Assembly: GCA_002794775.1 (NCBI GenBank)
Contig: NBAY01000071.1
Span: forward strand, 124,001 to 188,000
DNA length: 64,000 bases
DNA from: Porodaedalea pini
Taxonomy: Eukaryota; Basidiomycota; Agaricomycetes; Hymenochaetales; Hymenochaetaceae
Reading direction: 5' to 3'
Positions 14,001 through 22,928 of the stretch are shown in pieces. Position 1 is the stretch's first letter, and each line of letters starts with the position of its first letter. The notes under the pieces were generated by a model. The model had not been told where the DNA came from, searched no databases, and saw only the letters and a program-made list of their open reading frames with translations. The translations under genes and the position numbers were made by a program.

Positions 14001-15401
14001 CAACCCCGAGTGTCTTGGATAGTGCTTATTTGGAGATAGTCACTTCGGACGGCTGGGCATTCGCTGCGCGGATATGGCACGATCGTGAAGTGACCCTGCT
14101 TGACCGCCTTCTGGACAAGAGGAGGAAGACATTTGTCACGAAAGGCAACACCTCTGCGTCTGACAGCAAGGTACCTGAACGATTTGACAAACAGTTTGCG
14201 CTCGAAGCATACGAATTGTATGCGCAGCGCTATGTGCATGCACCAAAGCACCATCGCGCTGTTGCAAGCATGTGTCACCGATTTCCCGCTTTTTCCGGTA
14301 CAGTACGACTCGTGAAACGCTGGTTTGCTGCGCATTGGATACTCGAGGGCCATATCAGTGGCGAGGCTGTCGAGCTACTCTGTGCACTCATATTCGTTGG
14401 GAGTGCGAAGGGTGCGCTACAGCGCGGTGAAGAGGGACGCGTGGATGTGCCAGCGACTAAAGAACTAGGATTCTTTCGTGTGCTTGCGCTTTTGAAAGAG
14501 TGGGCTTGGGAGACTGGACTCTTCGTGTCGCTTTACGAAACGGACGATGATGCGGAAGATGGGGACGGAGCTACTGTGCACGTGAAGACAGGATCTGGGA
14601 GGGGTGTGTGGATCATTTCGACGGGTGAGGATCGTTCGGGTCGAGTCTGGACGGCTGAAGGTCCCGACGCGGTCGTCGCACGACGGATAAAGATGCTGGC
14701 TAGCGCGAGCACAGATCATGTGGTAGCACACGAGAGAGATGGGTTAATACCTAGGGCAAGTAGCGGTTACGTTGTCAATTTATTTTACTAAATTCTGTTT
14801 GTTACAGACACTTTTTCTCCATCCTACCGATGACTACGACATTCTCATTCGATTGAAGTCTGACGTACTGTGTCGCACGCATCAGAGCTTGGATGCCGCT
14901 GAGGCAGTGGTGAAGAGATATGCAAACATTCCGGTGACATCCGCTGAGGATGATGAGCCATTGCGTGTAGACTTTGATCCTGCACTGATGTATTTTAACG
15001 ACTTGAAGGCAAGTGGACCCGGCTAAATTATTTAATTTCTCACAGCAATATATCTGACGTTCTTTACTGCAGCGTATATTCTCCGGCACGTTGGCATTTT
15101 TCTTCGATCCGTACGGAGGGAGCGTAATCGGTGCTGTCTGGGATCCGAGTTTGTTCGCGGCGAGGCCTTTCCGCGTACTGGCTGATTACTCAACGACGCC
15201 CTTAGTGAGTCGCGCAGGACCCTTCTTCCGTATCGAGGGTCAATCCTATACTTACGCTTGCATTTATCATTGCAGGATACTGATGAGAAACGGAAGCAGA
15301 AAGCGACGGTTGTGCTGAACCAGACTTCTGTGTTAGCAGAGATCCAACGGCTTGGAGAGGGCCTTGTGAAGAGCATCGAAGTGCAGCGCGCCCATTCATA
15401 A
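11057..15401 (+). CDS. UTP22: Utp22/NOL6 (Nrap) small-subunit processome protein
   Basis: Utp22 is a catalytically dead nucleotidyltransferase-fold scaffold of the UTP-C module, which binds Rrp7 in 90S pre-ribosomes in the nucleolus. The start at 11057 opens with MTQDLRPKRKRADS and an acidic tract. Family landmarks follow: ASELYKSNTFKLA, PLDEFLRILYTTL, a first head with SDIIVVGSWATKT and DVAVEMP, and FQEKDYLDYRFFHKRAYYL. Then come DALALLRVWANQRGYG and a long uninterrupted exon from about 12800 to 14790, with LWGTKAELRRFKDGRIAE, RFPAFSGTVRLVKRWFAAH and DLRRASPRKSRLLDTLDHG. After a 14.8 kb intron come FDPALMYFNDLK and GTLAFFFDPYGGSVIGAVWDP, typical of the Nrap C-terminus. The end is VQRAHS at 15401. 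It looks complete at roughly 1,150-1,200 residues. Confidence 0.92.
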
Positions 15402-15652
15402 GCTAGTTCTGTATAATTAGGAGCAAAAAAAAGTATTCTAGAAATTCGATGTTTTATTGGATGGGGTAGCCGAGAATTTCCAGTAAATACAACTAATGAC
15501 TAGCGCCACGCGCGCCAAGTACGTTACTACTATAAATTGCCTACCAACAAGCCTTGTCGCGACTTTCTCTCCGACCTTCCCCTTCGTTCTCAAACGCTCG
15601 ACGACCGCCGCTCCTTTACAGGCCTCACACTCATTACCTTCCGCTCATCGCA

Positions 15653-16352
15653 ATGCTCGTCCAGTTCCTATTCTCTACCGCCGTTGCCGCCCTCCCGCTG
15701 CTTGCCCGTAGTCAGTTATTTATCACGGTAATTTTGCGGGGATGACTCCAACTGATGTCGTTCTCTTTTTTTTCGCGACTGTAGCGGCGCTTGCAGCAGA
15801 TTGCTCGCGCACGTACACCGTCGTTAACGGCGATATTTGCGACAGCATATCTGCAGCGAACAACGCGTCGACCTACCAGCTCGCAGCGGTCAATTCCGGC
15901 ACGATCGACTCGAACTGCAGTAACCTGTCCGTTGGTAGCTCGATCTGCCTCGGTACGACTGGTGAAGATTGTCAGACGACGTACGTCGTGCGTGCGAATG
16001 ATACGTGCGATTCGATTGAGAGCACGCATGGCGTCAACTCGACGTTGCTCTGGACGAACAACCCGAATATTGATGACGCGTGCTCGAACATCTACATTGG
16101 CGAGGTGAGATTTTGCTTCTTCGTCTTTCGTGGAAAATCTGACGAATGGCTGTGAAGGTCCTTTGCGTTGCCGACTCCGTCCTGGTCCCGCCCATCCCAT
16201 CGAGCGGTATCCCGGCGACATCGATACCAGCCACAGCTGCAAACCCTACATCCACTTCGGCATCCTCGACTGTCGATGTGAGCAATGCGGTCGCGACTTC
16301 TGACGGCGACGACGAGGACGACGAGAACCTTCCGTGGTGTGACGAGCTCTGA
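15653..16352 (+). CDS. Secreted protein with two LysM domains
   Basis: This is a small extracellular carbohydrate-binding protein; LysM domains bind chitin or related N-acetylglucosamine polymers. A signal peptide (MLVQFLFSTAVAALPLLA) is followed by an intron; joining to ALAADCSRTYTV at the acceptor near 15785 keeps the frame. LysM 1 runs from TYTVVNGDICDSISA to SVGSSICLG, and LysM 2 from TYVVRANDTCDSIES to YIGEVLCV, with paired cysteines. The second intron (about 16107-16156) joins GE to VLCVAD. A Ser/Thr/Ala/Pro-rich linker and an acidic tail follow, ending WCDEL. There is no catalytic domain and no GPI-type hydrophobic tail. Domain layout matches fungal LysM effectors or wall-associated proteins; which role applies cannot be told from sequence. 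The terminal DEL is discussed as a finding. Confidence 0.88.
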
Positions 16353-16754
16353 GGTCTCCGGCATGTCTGGAACCTCATGTTCCTTGCGCCTACATCCCCT
16401 ACGTTCGCTTTATCCGCCGTATCCCCATCTTCCCTGTTCGTGCGTCCGCTACCACTACATACATCTACATACCCGCCGATAAATCGGTACTATTCTTTCG
16501 ACCAAGCTTGACTTGATGCCAAAGCACCATTTTCTCCTTGCTTTTCGAGTTTTTGGCATCTGTCATCGTAATGTTTCGTATGCCAAATATACCATTTTTC
16601 TCCTGCCTTTCTTTGTTCCCTTACCTCCGGCATGCCGTGTATCGGCATTTATAAAGCTTGCAATTTTTTTAATGAATTATTGCGTATGAATTACAGCAAG
16701 AACTGAGTGGAGCGTAAGTAAGAGCCAACATCGAAGAGCGACCCGGGCAAGCCG
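16353..16754. other. Intergenic, convergent 3' regions
   Basis: About 400 bp lie between two converging stop codons. It is pyrimidine-rich on the left, with a TGCCAAA-type sequence occurring twice near 16517 and 16580. No ORF of note, no RNA gene and no repeat beyond this were recognised. Confidence 0.5.
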
Positions 16755-17949
16755 TCAACGAGGCGTCTCGGCCCGTGCGACGTTCATTGCACCCTTCCGA
16801 CTACTCGAGGCGCCCAAACCGGAGCCAAGTGCGGAGAGTGCACTTTGGAAAGCGGCGTACACAGTCTCGCTAGGTGCGGGGTGAATCGCATTTACAGTAT
16901 GAAGCGCAATACGACCGGTACGTGGACTGAATGTGTACGTCGAAGTCCTGAGCAAAAATTATCAGTATGGGATAGCGATCTAGCCGTTAAGAAGCAATCC
17001 ACGCACACGTCCCATTCAGCGCGCTCAGTGCTTAGGCCCAGCCGCCCAGCGCCCGAGACGAGTAGGCCGATTGTGATTGCGCGCCGGCGTCGCTGTCGCT
17101 GCGAATCTTGCGCATTGTCTGCCGTCGTGGGCGGAGACGGTGAACCGGGAGGAACAGTAGCAGATGACGGTGGCACCGAGTGAATGTACACCTTGTGCAT
17201 GGCGACGGCAAGGTCGGTGTAAAGTGCATGCAGCGTGTGGCGCACGAAGACGGATGAGGCGACGTAAAGTGGCAAGCCTGAACCACAGTGACCCAGTTAG
17301 ACAGCAAGTATCGAAACAGGTAAGAGAAAGAAGACGGCGCACCCTCCACGTTGAGCATGCGCGGAAAAGGTGGGGGAAGAGCTACCGGCGGTGTATACTC
17401 TAAACGGATCGTACGCGCGTAGATGCCCTCTTCACCATGAGCCTCGGAGTCGTGTTCGTCCGCACGGCCTTTCCCCTTGGCTAGGGAACTGAGGGAGCCG
17501 AGACTGCCACCGAGTAATCCATGTATGTGCAGGGGTAGATGGTAGTCGGTCGAGACAAGCCCGGTGTTGAAGAAGGTCGGGAGCGTCTGCTGGAGGATGT
17601 CCATCGCACGGCCTTCGTATCCAAAGCTACACGTCAGTTCTTGTCACGAATAAAAGAGTAGTTCTGTGCAGTTTGTCGGAACATGAGCGAGCAAATGAGG
17701 ACTGGAGAGGTGTAGACGTACCATACCTGTGCGCAGCTCCCATTCCTGGTCTGATACGTATTCATCCTCGCCATTCGTCCTGGGCGGTGTAGGCAGCGGA
17801 GGCCGACGGGGCGTGCTTGACCCTGCAGACGACGACGACGGATTATTAGTAGCAAGCAGAAGGGCTTCGGATGAGCACAAGCATCGAGATAGGCTCCTCG
17901 ACGATGCGAGACAAAGTCGCAATGATGAACGCAACATTGTACAGCGCAC
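16755..17949 (-). CDS. Conserved fungal protein with mitochondrial-type presequence, possible NTF2-like (DUF2358-like) fold
   Basis: I do not recognise this family with certainty. The N-terminus (MLRSSLRLCLASSRSLSRCL) is rich in Arg, Ser and Leu with no acidic residue, as in mitochondrial targeting signals. It is followed by a Ser/Pro-rich linker and EDEYVSDQEWELRT. Later exons give GRAMDILQQTLPTFF, IYARTIRLEYTPPVALPPPF, LYVASSVFVRHTLHALYTD and, after an intron, TSTYTFSPRTGRIALHTVN with SIHPAPSETVYAAF-like residues near the end. The alternation of an N-terminal helix and later strands ending in a T-Y-T-F-S-P-x-T-G turn recalls DUF2358/NTF2-like proteins; that is inference. The start could be 17949 or the internal Met at 17937. 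The splice joining the first exon to MDILQQ near 17650-17740 is uncertain. Confidence 0.6.
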
Positions 17950-18143
17950 ACCGATGCGAGTTCCCAGTCAAAGTAGAGGCAATTACATAATACAAAACTA
18001 CACACACAATATTAAATCTAAGTAATTAATATTGCCAACGAACTCCGGAAAAGCAGGTAAACCATGTGTATACTTGAGAGGATGAGAGAGGCGATGGTGA
18101 GTGAGAGCGGGAGTAGGAGGATGAATGAAGAGGGAAGCGCACA

Positions 18144-18767
18144 TTAGCCGTTAATTTCTTCCAAGTAGCCCTGCACGAGCAAGTGCTCGATATCCGCCCT
18201 ACGGACCATGAACCGCTGGCCCTTTTGAAAGTCAATCGCACCCAGTTCAGTCTCTATCACGCCGCAGTCTTTGACGACCCGTACGAGGACGTGAATGTCT
18301 TTTGGCGGATTCAATATGCTGCTTGTAATATCCAACTCGTCCGTAAAGTCCGCCCGGAAGTCGACAACCATCGCATTGTACTCGCGCAAAAAGTCCACCT
18401 CATGCGGTGCCAGGTTTGCCCGGATCTGTGCATTCGACAGGATAGGAGGAAGAGCACCACCAAGAGACCAGAACAGCGATTTGAGGAAGTTCATCCGGTG
18501 CTGATGGTAAGCAAGCAGACATCTCTTGTTGCGCACTAGAGTTGTCTGGTGTATGATAAACGACGGTGGAACATGATTGGCATTGGCACTCTCAGGCATG
18601 GATTCGAGGACGGCAGTGATGAGCATCTCCAAGCCACGCTGCTCCCGGATGAGCGTCCGCACGAGCGCGTCGTTATACTTGAAGAGCGTGTCGGTCGCTG
18701 TCGAACGCCGCGATTCGGTGACCAGTTGCGTTGCAAGGTCTCCGAGCTGCCTGCCGTCGCTAGACAT
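18144..18767 (-). CDS. PSF1: GINS complex subunit Psf1
   Basis: Psf1 is one of four GINS subunits; GINS joins Cdc45 and Mcm2-7 to form the replicative helicase in the nucleus. The 207-residue protein lies in a single exon, unusual among these neighbours. Family landmarks are LGDLATQLVTESRR at the start, the A-domain helix MLITAVLESM, the very conserved RNKRCLLAYHQHRM, and the C-terminal B-domain with DIHVLVRVVKDCGVIETELG and RADIEHLLVQGYLEEI. Length and order match eukaryotic Psf1 of about 200 residues. It is divergent from ULA1 with 271 bp between, where an ACGCGT hexamer lies 47 bp before this start. Confidence 0.95.
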   Translation of the reverse strand: MSSDGRQLGDLATQLVTESRRSTATDTLFKYNDALVRTLIREQRGLEMLITAVLESMPESANANHVPPSFIIHQTTLVRNKRCLLAYHQHRMNFLKSLFWSLGGALPPILSNAQIRANLAPHEVDFLREYNAMVVDFRADFTDELDITSSILNPPKDIHVLVRVVKDCGVIETELGAIDFQKGQRFMVRRADIEHLLVQGYLEEING

Positions 18768-19038
18768 GTCGCTCCTGGAACGATGTTGGTACTGGCTAAC
18801 CGCATACGCGCCTACGCGTCGGATAGTGACAAAACACGTTCAGTCACGCCTCCGTAAGCCCGCCACCACGCCCACTGCCTGTACATGTGTCTCCGACCGT
18901 TTCGATCATTATGATGAAGGACTCGCAGGACATTGAGACTGCGACGACGGCCGTAGAGGCTTCCCAGTGTGTATATATGTGCGCATATATCTTGCCTTTT
19001 GCTCTCTAACGTTCAGCGGTGCTGCCTCAAATAGAACG
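18768..19038. promoter_or_regulatory. Shared divergent promoter, PSF1 and ULA1, with MCB-like ACGCGT
   Basis: A palindromic ACGCGT sits at 18814-18819, close to the PSF1 start. In yeasts this hexamer is the MluI cell-cycle box bound by MBF upstream of replication genes. A role here is inference, as the hexamer also occurs elsewhere in the window by chance. Confidence 0.4.
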
Positions 19039-20844
19039 ATGTCTGCGCAGCCCGACAGCAAAACTCGTCGCTACGATCGTCAACTTCGGTGTGTTCTCCG
19101 CGAGTTCTGCTTATCACTGTATCTGTTATTGACAGTCATTCAGCCTTTGGGCCGCCTCTGGACAGAACGCGCTAGAGTCCGCTCGTGTCCTCGTCATCTC
19201 CGCCTCCGCCACATCGACCTCTATCCTCAAGAACCTCGTCCTTCCCGGCATTGGTCACTTTACTCTACTTGACCCAGACCTCGTCTCTCAGGAAGATGCA
19301 GGAAACAACTTCTTTCTTGAGGGACCTGACAGCGTCGGGAAGAGCCGTGCACAGGAAGCCGTCCGCCTACTGAGAGAACTTAACGAGAGCGTCGAGGGCA
19401 GTGCGGACACAAATGTGTGTGACGTTTAGCTGCGGAGTATCTTACTTCATCTAATTGAGACTCAGGACCTTGCAAGCCGCTTGACAGACACTACGTATCT
19501 CGCCTCCTATGACCTCGTCCTAGCCCATAACCTTTCCGCAACATTCCTCGACCCTCTTTCAAAGCTCCTCTGGGCCGATGCTACACTGCCTCCGCTCATC
19601 ACCGTTCGTTCTGCTGGCTTCCTCGCTGACTTCCATATTCAAATACATGAGCACACCATCATCGATTCACATCCCGATGTTGTTCCGTCGCTGCGCATCG
19701 ACAAACCCTTTCCTGCGCTGCTTGAGTATGCGCGAGCGCTAGATCTTGAGGCGATGGACACTACGGACCATGGTCACATTCCATACGCTGTCATTCTCGT
19801 TCGTGCTTTGGATGCGTGGCAAGCGTCGGTAAGTGTTTTGCCTTCGAATATGATACTTCTAGCGTATCTGACAATCAGAACGCAGCATAATGGTCAGCCG
19901 CCCAAAACTTCAGCAGAGCGGACGGCGTTCAAGAAAGCCATAGCTGCCATGAAGAGAAAGAGTGATGAAGAGAACTTCGACGAGGCGGTTGCACAGGCAT
20001 ATCGCGCTTGGTCCGAAACAAAAGTGCCTTTCGACATTGCGCAGCTCTTTGATGACCCGGAGCTCACCACACTCAGCCTTACCTCCCCGCCGTTCTTTCA
20101 CATGCTCGCCGCTCTCAAAACTTTTACTGAGCAGCCCCCACACACGCTTCCGCTTTCAGCGGCCTTACCGGACATGAAGGCTGATACCACGAGTTATGTG
20201 CATCTGCAGAGGCTGTATAAAACACGTGCGGAGGAGGAAAAAGTGCATTTTTCAAATATTTTAAAAGAAAGAGGGGTACAGGTAGACCCAGCCATCGTTG
20301 ACGAGTTCGTGCGCAATGCGCATGGGCTCAAGATTGTTCGTGGGCACAGGTGGGGTACACTCGACGAGGATCCCAAAATGCTTGGTAGGCAATCGTCTGC
20401 TACATTTGTCGCATTTTATTAACTTTAGCATGTAAAGCGAACCTGCTCTCGTCGGAAGAAACGGCGAAAGTAACAGCCACGCATCTTACGTTGTCTGCTG
20501 TTTCGCATCTGCTTGCCAAAAACCCGAACAGCCAAGAACCAACGAAGGAGCAGCTGATAGCGTATGTCCAAGCGGTGCTTCCCACCGGCGCAGTGCTTCC
20601 TGAGGATGTCGCTGTAGCCGTGGGCGAGGTGTACGTTTTCTCGATTCTTTCCGTTTTTCACCTTTTTTTTTCATATGTTCGTAGTGCTCGCACACCGACA
20701 GCCGACTTGCCCAATACCGCGGCATTCCTCGGTGGCCTCGTTGCGCAGGAAACGATCAAAGTGATCACAAAGCAGTATGTGCCCGTGCAGGGTACATGCG
20801 TGGTGGATCTCATTGCGAGTTGCACCGGGATTTTGAACACGTAA
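19039..20844 (+). CDS. ULA1: NEDD8-activating enzyme E1 regulatory subunit (ULA1/APPBP1/NAE1)
   Basis: With Uba3, this protein forms the E1 that adenylates NEDD8/Rub1 for cullin modification. The start [17 protein letters not shown] has the E1-family RYDRQLR motif; a first intron then leads to [17 protein letters not shown]. The inactive adenylation half continues with [14 protein letters not shown] and [10 protein letters not shown]. Then come [32 protein letters not shown]-type residues near [15 protein letters not shown], and the catalytic-cysteine-like domain region with [16 protein letters not shown]. An intron at about 20385-20428 joins PKML-G to [11 protein letters not shown]. The C-terminus has [27 protein letters not shown], split here as [14 protein letters not shown] and [13 protein letters not shown]. 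The stop is at 20842-20844. Both ends look complete. Confidence 0.92.
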
Positions 20845-21391
20845 AGCGTTTTGCATTCATGCATAGCAGTAAAATTAGACATGCTGCTTGTACGCATGAC
20901 AAACAAGGTAATAAAGACGTATTTAACACATCTATACATACACTCATAGTTGGGCGACATTGGGAATGCGATAATTGTCTGCCCGCAGTGTTATCCTTTT
21001 CCTCCATAGATACGCATCAACTGATCACCTTCCGCTCGAAAGTAGCGAAGGTCTCAGGTAAAAATAACAAGTTGAGGTGGATGCAGACCGCGATGTTCGA
21101 CTGGAGCACCGCACTCAATGTGCAATACCACACATAGAGAACCGAATACTCCAGAGGCTCGAGCTTGATGCACGTCAGGGGAAAGCAAACTATTCGAGCA
21201 CAATATTTAGGACGAGACGGAGAACTAGGCTCATGGACACAAAGATCTGTTATCCAGGGGATGACGGAGTTCTAGCTCATCGTGGAACGGATCGCCCTTC
21301 AAGTTCTAGTGTTTTCAGGCTATTTGTGAAATTCTAACTGCATGACATTCGGTAGAGGTTTTGTAGTCTTTGGCCGACCGTCGACAGGAGG
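20845..21391. other. Intergenic, with a possible upstream exon of the next ORF
   Basis: An open stretch at 21077-21337 encodes IENRILQRLELDARQGK and KICYPGDDGVLAH and ends near GTTTTCAG. It could be an upstream exon or a decayed part of the ORF at 21392-22108; I cannot join it cleanly. Nothing else was recognised. Confidence 0.3.
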
Positions 21392-22108
21392 TTGTATGCG
21401 GTCTCGTGGGAGTTACCCACAAAGGGCGCGCGACTGACCGAGTCATACGACGTATCTCTTTGCGCCCGACTCCTCCTCAGCAAGGGTTTCGCGTCTGCGG
21501 CCACGGCGGGTACACCTATGATAGCTACGCCACTATGTCATGGGATGTTTGAACTACCTTCAGCCTCCTCGGAACGGACTCGCCTCAATCAACAACTTCA
21601 AATGAATCCGAATGCTGATATCGACCACGACACCTTGTCGCCATCATCGAAACATATAGCGCTCGGCTTGGCCCTCACTACAGGCTCCGCTCTTGGTCAA
21701 CATCCTCCATCTGTCGAACAATGCCTTACTTCATTTGTTATTCCAAACAATGTGGGACTCACTGCTGGAGCGCGGGCATGGACAAAGCACGCTCATCGTT
21801 CACACAATTCCGGAGAATCAGACTCAAAGTTGGCATCTGGCTGCTGGTGGGGCAGTCCACGAGGGCCGATTGTGTCAATCAATGCGGGTGCACTTGAACT
21901 CTTCGAAAAAATCATGCAGGCTACTTCCTGGCGGAACTTACACTGGCTCCCTCATATGGTGCTCGTGTATGAGGTCCGTGTTGCGGAGGGGTACGGTATG
22001 CGCTGGTCCCAGGATCAGCTGCCTACAAATGGACAACAGCGATGGGTATTCAGGGGGTTTGTGGAACCAATGATGGAGAATGGTCATGAGCTGCGGTGGA
22101 GGCATTGA
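21392..22108 (+). CDS. Hypothetical protein with conserved-looking C-terminus, family not recognised
   Basis: This is an uninterrupted 238-residue ORF with codon use and composition of a real protein (balanced charge, several Trp, no low complexity). The first part has SLCARLLLSKGFASAATAGT and GMFELPSASSE. The middle has PSSKHIALGLALTTGSALG and TSFVIPNNVGLTAGAR. The end has NLHWLPHMVLVYEVRVAEGY, then GMRWSQD and VFRGFVEPMMENGHELRWRH before the stop. No signal peptide, membrane segment or known catalytic motif is seen. The dense aromatic and glycine pattern of the last 60 residues suggests a folded domain. Flanking DNA is unusually gene-poor, so this may be a member or remnant of a dispersed fungal family. 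The start is simply the first Met in frame, and an upstream exon is possible. Confidence 0.5.
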   Translation: MYAVSWELPTKGARLTESYDVSLCARLLLSKGFASAATAGTPMIATPLCHGMFELPSASSERTRLNQQLQMNPNADIDHDTLSPSSKHIALGLALTTGSALGQHPPSVEQCLTSFVIPNNVGLTAGARAWTKHAHRSHNSGESDSKLASGCWWGSPRGPIVSINAGALELFEKIMQATSWRNLHWLPHMVLVYEVRVAEGYGMRWSQDQLPTNGQQRWVFRGFVEPMMENGHELRWRH

Positions 22109-22928
22109 CGACAAACAATGCATATCATTACTGATCTCGTTCAGGTGCCGATTCCAGTGAGTCACCTACTGCCGTCTACATGATATACTACTGCAACAAT
22201 TGAACAATATACAGGGACTTCCTTTCCCATGCATTTACAGTCATTTCCCGATCAATGAAACATTGCCATTCACTGAAACACCAACCTCATTCTGCATTTC
22301 CTCACTATTCTCTGCATTCTTTTCTTTCTTTCTTTCTTTGAGCATGACATATTTTTTTTCCCCATACAGTTTGCAGATAGTTATAAGGTATGCAAAAGTT
22401 AAAACTTGACAAGGTGTGATGCGGGTGGCACTAATCTTACTTGCCTAATCTGGCCTCACTGACATTGATGAAAGAATGTCTTTGACTGGGCACAAATTTA
22501 CAAACAATCCTCACAGAACTGTTGGGATGTGGAAACACTTTTTTCTTTGACAACTACCATGCTGATCACATGGACATTCCCTTAGCTGTGTTAATACTGA
22601 CCTGTGTTGGGCAACTCCTGTTCTTCCACGCCCCATGACAAACAATAAATGCATAGGGAGAACTTGAATGCATTGTGCTGTGATCCTACAACTGGCATTT
22701 GTGCTTGCCCTTCTTTGTTCTTGTGAGTCCATGCATCTTTACATGTTCTGAACATTTCCTTGACTCCCTGTGGCCTTAGAAAAATCCCAGTTGGAAAGCT
22801 AGCCACTCTTATCATCATGAAAAGACCCCATCAGACCACTGGCCCGTTATTAGCATGGCTTGTGCTTATTGTTCAAGGCAGCAACAAGGTTACACTGGAA
22901 AAAAGGCAGAACCATCCTTGTAAACCGG
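22109..22928. other. Gene-poor stretch with a TTTC microsatellite
   Basis: It holds a short TTTC run at 22321-22339 and no supported gene. A minus-strand ORF at 22591-22818 contains FKFSLCIYCLSWGVEEQEL and may be a relic of a larger gene or element, but I could not place it. Base composition looks more AT-rich than the genes on either side. Confidence 0.4.
22321..22339. repeat. TTTC microsatellite
   Basis: Four tandem TTTC units plus TTT sit in a noncoding, pyrimidine-rich stretch. The repeat is short and ordinary. Confidence 0.8.

Noticed and set aside
13348..14353. Long minus-strand ORFs opposite Utp22
   Set aside because: They lie wholly within a conserved Utp22 exon and show no protein signature.
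22591..22818. Minus-strand ORF with CIYCLSWGVEEQEL
   Set aside because: It is only 75 residues, has no joinable exon and no family I can name; kept as a note rather than a gene.
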